From: Marinoscillum sp965229915 | GTDB lineage: Bacteria > Bacteroidota > Bacteroidia > Cytophagales > Cyclobacteriaceae | Reading direction: 5' to 3' | Assembly (NCBI RefSeq): GCF_965229915.1 | Contig: NZ_CBDDJZ010000001.1 | Coordinates: 3,534,001 to 3,598,000 of the forward strand | DNA: 64,000 bases | Part shown: positions 60,351-64,000 of the stretch, in pieces | Numbering within the stretch: position 1 is the first letter of the stretch | Layout of the letters: every line of letters starts with the position of its first letter | Notes under the pieces: generated by a model | The model's database searches: none | What the model saw: the letters and a program-made list of their open reading frames with translations, nothing else | What the model was told of the DNA's origin: nothing | Position numbers and translations under genes: made by a program

Positions 60351-63300
60351 ATGTGTACTAAAAAACTCAAAGTCACGGCTTATCGGATGGGGCGGTTGTC
60401 GTGGATTATTTTATTGCTGCTAAGCTTTTCGTCATTTGCTCAAATGACGGTTAGTGGTACAGTCACCGGTGAAGACGGTGGTGAAGGGTTGCCAGGGGTA
60501 ACCGTATTATTACAAGGTACATCTACTGGTACAGTCACTGATATCAACGGGACGTACCGACTTTCGGTGCCTGAAGATGGAGCTACACTGGTATTTAGCT
60601 TCGTTGGTTATTTGTCTCAGGAAGTGCCAGTGAATGGACGTCAAAAAATAGACGTAACCATGAAAACCGACGTGCAATCACTAGAAGAAGTAGTGGTGGT
60701 TGGTTATGGTACTATGGAACGAGCCAATGTTACTGGAGCTATCAGTACAGTGGATGTTCAGGAAGTGACTAAGGCATCAGTGCCCAATGTGGTGGAAGCC
60801 ATGAGAGGACAAGTTGCAGGTTTGCAGGTTGTTCGTACTGGAGGTCAGCCAGGTTCCGGAGTTACTTTCAAAATTCGAGGTAACAATTCATTAGGGGCAT
60901 CTGCCAGCGGCGGAAATAATGTGGATGCGGTAAACCAACCAATTATAGTAATTGATGGTGTACCTCTTGTCGGAGGAAATCTTGCCGAGCTCAATCCGGC
61001 AGATATTGAGAGTATTAATGTGCTGAAGGATGCGGCTTCTGCTTCCATATATGGATCCAGTGGTGCCAATGGCGTGATCCTAATCACTACCAAAAGTGGA
61101 AAGAAAGGGAAAACACAGATTAAAGTGAACGCCTCAACTGGTATTGTTGACATTGCTCAGCGACCTAACATCATGAATGGAGATGAATTTCTTCAATTCA
61201 AATTTGATGTGTTCAAGGGAAATGACCCGGATGCTACCAACCCAACAGTAACGAGCGTGTTGGATCTGGTGGAGGAGCAAAATTACATCGCCGGTAATGA
61301 AGTTAACTGGCTGGATGAAGTGCTCAGAACTGGAATTCAAAATAATGTTGGCATAGAGGTTTCAGGAGGGTCGGAAAATGGCAACTTCTATTTGAGTGGA
61401 AACTACTATGATGAAAAAGGTCCTATCGAGGCATCTGATTACCGTCGTTTTTCAACCAGATTTAATTCCAGTTGGAATATCACTGACCGAATTACTGTGG
61501 GGGCCAATGTGCAGTTATCAAAGAGTTTCTCTGACCAGCGTACAAGAATCGTAGGGTTTGAGAACAACGCAGTTCCTTCACTTTCGGCTTTAGTTGGTAC
61601 CAGTCCATTTGGAAATCTCTACGATGAGGAAGGTAACTACAGCAAATTCGCAACTGAGGATTTGTTTGCAGTAAACCCATTGCACAAGTTCAACGAAAGT
61701 GAATTTGATGTGAATGTCACACGTGCTTATATCAATCCAAACATCCGAGTTAAAATCATCGATGGATTGACCTATACCTTAAACACATTTGCACAGACCA
61801 GACAAGAATTCTTTGGTAGATATCAGTCAGACAATTTCACAGATGATGCACTTAACCTGGCTCAGGTTCGTGAATCAGAAGAGGTCAACTATTTGTTGGA
61901 CAATATCCTAAACTATACCAAAGACTTTGGTAGGCATGGAGTGAACGCCACCTTGATCTATGGTGGACAGATCAACGAATGGACCCAGTTTGAAATGAAT
62001 GCCCGAAACATCGCTGCTGACCAACTTGGATATTACGGAATTCACTCCGCACCAGCTGCTCAGCAGACTATCGGTACCAATACTAGTGACTGGGCCAAAT
62101 ACTATCTGGCCACCAGACTGGGTTACACATATGCTGGTCGATACAGTGCTACTTTCACTTTGCGAAGAGATGCTTCGTCTCGCTTTTTGGGAGATAACAG
62201 ATATGGTTTGTTCCCTTCTGCTTCATTCGCATGGAATGCACAGGAAGAGAGCTGGTGGTTTGGTGGCAACACCTTCAACCTGCTAAAACTGCGGTTGAGC
62301 TATGGACAGATGGGTAATGACAACATCAATCCGTTCTCTTATCAGGCTGGAACCTACCCGACATCTATTCCCGGGACAGAAGATACAGGGTTTAGACCAG
62401 GTACCACCGCGGGAAATAAAGATCTCAAGTGGGAAACCAGTAAACAGTTCAACGTTGGGGTTGATTTTGGTCTTTGGACCAGCAGACTCAGTGGAAGTAT
62501 CGAGGTGTATCAGACTCGTACCGAGGACGTACTACTATACCAGCAAATACCTGCTCCACTCAATAATGGCTACAGTCAATACCCATCTAACATAGGTGAA
62601 ACAGAAAACAAAGGTATTGAGCTATCTCTGAAAGGTGTGGTTGTAGAAGATCGTGATTTCTCTTGGACGCCAAGTGTAAACTGGTCCATGAACCGAAGTA
62701 CGATCATCCGACTTAATGAAACCGGACCAAACGGAGAGCCATTGGATGATGTGTCGAATGGATGGTTTATCGGACAGGATTTTAGAGAAATCTTTGATTT
62801 TAAATATTTGGGTGTTTGGCAGACGGATGAAGTGGCTGATGCGACAATCACCACATTTGGATCTGCTCCACAGGCAGGCGATGCTAAGATTGCCGATATA
62901 AATGGCGATGGCAATATCGATTATGACGATAGAACATTTATAGGTAACCCAACTCCAAATTGGTATGGGGGTGTAAATAACGTATTCTCCTATAAAGGAT
63001 TCTCTCTGTCAGTTTTGGTGGAATTTGTTCAGGGTGTGACCAGATACAATAGCTTGTATGGAGGCTACAATAATGCCAGAGGTAATACCATAGCTATTGA
63101 CTACTGGACACCAACTAATCCTAGCAATGCATACCCAAGAGTAGGTGATGGTAGTCCAATGTCAGGACCATTTGCTTCAGCCATTTTCACTGAGGATGCA
63201 AGTTTTGTGTCGTTGAGAAACGTTTCACTTTCTTACAGCCTGCCAGATAAGTGGCTAGACAATGTCTTCTTACAAAGCGTGCAGCTTTCTCTTAGAGGCA

Positions 63301-63413
63301 ATAACCTTTATTACTGGACAGACTACACCAACGCATATTCTCCAGAGATCACCAACACAGATCAATACCCTGTGACGAAAAACTGGACAGCAGGACTAAA
63401 TGTCACATTCTAA
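60351..63413 (+). CDS. SusC/RagA-family TonB-linked outer-membrane transporter
   Basis: 1020 residues. Signal sequence (LSWIILLLLSFSSFAQ), carboxypeptidase-like CarboxypepD_reg domain (VSGTVTGEDGGEGLPGVTVLLQGTSTGTV split over two lines, residues about 34-62), TonB-box-like EEVVVVGYGT, plug (NVVEAMRGQVAGLQV, IRGNNSLG, VIDGVPL, DAASASIYGSSGANGVILITTKSG), then the 22-strand barrel ending in a C-terminal Phe. It imports an oligosaccharide together with SusD. Preceded by three CGATTGCGT sites. The uxuB neighbour suggests a uronate-containing glycan. Confidence 0.95.
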   Translation: MCTKKLKVTAYRMGRLSWIILLLLSFSSFAQMTVSGTVTGEDGGEGLPGVTVLLQGTSTGTVTDINGTYRLSVPEDGATLVFSFVGYLSQEVPVNGRQKIDVTMKTDVQSLEEVVVVGYGTMERANVTGAISTVDVQEVTKASVPNVVEAMRGQVAGLQVVRTGGQPGSGVTFKIRGNNSLGASASGGNNVDAVNQPIIVIDGVPLVGGNLAELNPADIESINVLKDAASASIYGSSGANGVILITTKSGKKGKTQIKVNASTGIVDIAQRPNIMNGDEFLQFKFDVFKGNDPDATNPTVTSVLDLVEEQNYIAGNEVNWLDEVLRTGIQNNVGIEVSGGSENGNFYLSGNYYDEKGPIEASDYRRFSTRFNSSWNITDRITVGANVQLSKSFSDQRTRIVGFENNAVPSLSALVGTSPFGNLYDEEGNYSKFATEDLFAVNPLHKFNESEFDVNVTRAYINPNIRVKIIDGLTYTLNTFAQTRQEFFGRYQSDNFTDDALNLAQVRESEEVNYLLDNILNYTKDFGRHGVNATLIYGGQINEWTQFEMNARNIAADQLGYYGIHSAPAAQQTIGTNTSDWAKYYLATRLGYTYAGRYSATFTLRRDASSRFLGDNRYGLFPSASFAWNAQEESWWFGGNTFNLLKLRLSYGQMGNDNINPFSYQAGTYPTSIPGTEDTGFRPGTTAGNKDLKWETSKQFNVGVDFGLWTSRLSGSIEVYQTRTEDVLLYQQIPAPLNNGYSQYPSNIGETENKGIELSLKGVVVEDRDFSWTPSVNWSMNRSTIIRLNETGPNGEPLDDVSNGWFIGQDFREIFDFKYLGVWQTDEVADATITTFGSAPQAGDAKIADINGDGNIDYDDRTFIGNPTPNWYGGVNNVFSYKGFSLSVLVEFVQGVTRYNSLYGGYNNARGNTIAIDYWTPTNPSNAYPRVGDGSPMSGPFASAIFTEDASFVSLRNVSLSYSLPDKWLDNVFLQSVQLSLRGNNLYYWTDYTNAYSPEITNTDQYPVTKNWTAGLNVTF

Positions 63414-63426
63414 AAAAATGAGAATC

Positions 63427-64000
63427 ATGAAAAAATATACTTATTTATTCATACTAGCTGTCATGACCATCGCCACATCATTTTGGGGTTGTGACGATTT
63501 GCTTGACAATGTGGAGTTACGGCATTCGCTTTCTGCGGAAGAAGCCGCCAGAACAGCTAAAGGTAGCGATGCAATTCTTTCGGGAGCCTTGCTGGCTGTA
63601 CGATCTACCTACCAGAGCCCTGGAATTTCTGTATGGAAAGCCTGTGGGACGGACATTGTAAGAGATGGAACCAACCTCTCAGATGAGCCGGCATCAGGTA
63701 TGCCAGGGATGAATTCATACAATGGATCATTTGCTGCAAATAGTGAGCAAGTTCTCCAGGTTTGGGATACCTACTACAGTGGGATCACTTTTGCCAACAC
63801 AGCCATCAACGGATTGACATCTGGTGGTAATGTGGATGATCTTGATGATGACATCAAGGATAAGCTAGGGCAAGCTTACACCATGAGAGCTTTCCTTTAC
63901 CTGGAATTAGTCAGACGATTTGGTAATATTCCGATTATCGAGGCAGCAGACTTGGAACAAGGACCTGTATTTGAAACGGTTCAGCGTCAGGAGTCTGAGG
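63427..64000 (+). CDS. SusD/RagB-family surface glycan-binding lipoprotein (partial, runs off the window)
   Basis: ATG at 63427, 13 nt after the susC stop. Lipobox ATSFWGCDDLL (mature Cys near residue 22), then a helical SusD N-terminal region with VWDTYYSGITFANTAINGL and QAYTMRAFLYLELVRRFGNIPI, the family's TPR-like signature. 191 codons are visible and the frame stays open to the edge. It caps SusC and binds the glycan at the cell surface. Confidence 0.93.
   Translation, partial: MKKYTYLFILAVMTIATSFWGCDDLLDNVELRHSLSAEEAARTAKGSDAILSGALLAVRSTYQSPGISVWKACGTDIVRDGTNLSDEPASGMPGMNSYNGSFAANSEQVLQVWDTYYSGITFANTAINGLTSGGNVDDLDDDIKDKLGQAYTMRAFLYLELVRRFGNIPIIEAADLEQGPVFETVQRQESE

Overview
The window looks like a chromosomal segment of a Bacteroidota member, most likely a marine-type Cytophagales relative (Reichenbachiella, Marinoscillum or Fulvivirga-like). 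The family assignment is inference. Direct support includes a SusC/SusD pair at the right edge, a giant surface protein with a type IX secretion sorting domain, PadR-permease gene pairs with the Bacteroidota prefix domain, signal-transducing 7TM-DISM histidine kinases, and several promoters that match the Bacteroidota sigma consensus TTTG-N19-TAnnTTTG exactly. Shine-Dalgarno sequences are generally absent. I saw no tRNA, rRNA, CRISPR array, insertion sequence or phage gene.

Layout. 0-5 kb: a membrane methyltransferase-like protein, a YtxH protein and the metY-metX-hom operon on the minus strand. That operon has an elaborate leader: an exact promoter, a SAM-I riboswitch, and then a 40-codon ORF whose last residues are RRRCCMCCMH. 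5-8 kb: histidine kinase plus LytTR regulator, and an unknown membrane protein. 8-17.5 kb: S41 protease lipoprotein, sucD, an alpha/beta hydrolase, a KdsC-like phosphatase with DAHP synthase, threonine aldolase, a small lipoprotein, an EamA transporter, a PEMT-like methyltransferase and two unknowns. 17.5-21 kb: a structured intergenic element, rarA, and a three-gene SpoIIE-phosphatase/Roadblock operon. 21-27 kb: hutI-hutG, a NarL-type two-component system and a secreted ankyrin protein. 27-32 kb: a 1511-residue GLUG/HYR/T9SS surface protein. 32-38 kb: a signalling cluster (7TM-DISM kinase, lone receiver, second 7TM-DISM kinase, YwaF-like membrane protein, LytTR regulator). 38-45 kb: DUF4230 protein, AGCS symporter, M28 peptidase, ABC-type permease with PadR. 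45-55 kb: a cyclic-nucleotide-binding acyltransferase with an SGNH hydrolase, small secreted unknowns, a secreted TPR-CHAT protein, an epimerase-like protein, a heme-c/copper monooxygenase lipoprotein and a YkgJ protein. 55-64 kb: a second PadR-permease pair, HD and DinB proteins, and the start of a hexuronate locus (SDR-type mannonate oxidoreductase, SusC, SusD) surrounded by repeated CGATTGCGT motifs.

How the parts fit. The sulfur amino-acid operon makes acetylhomoserine and then homocysteine. It appears to sense SAM through the riboswitch and perhaps Cys/Met-tRNA charging through the leader peptide. The four kinase-regulator systems make this a sensing-rich region. The right end is the upstream half of a polysaccharide utilisation locus, probably for a uronic-acid-containing glycan, under predicted LacI-family control. 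The most unusual items are the double-layered met leader, the Roadblock-PP2C operon, the cNMP-acyltransferase fusion and the switch-like intergenic element before rarA.
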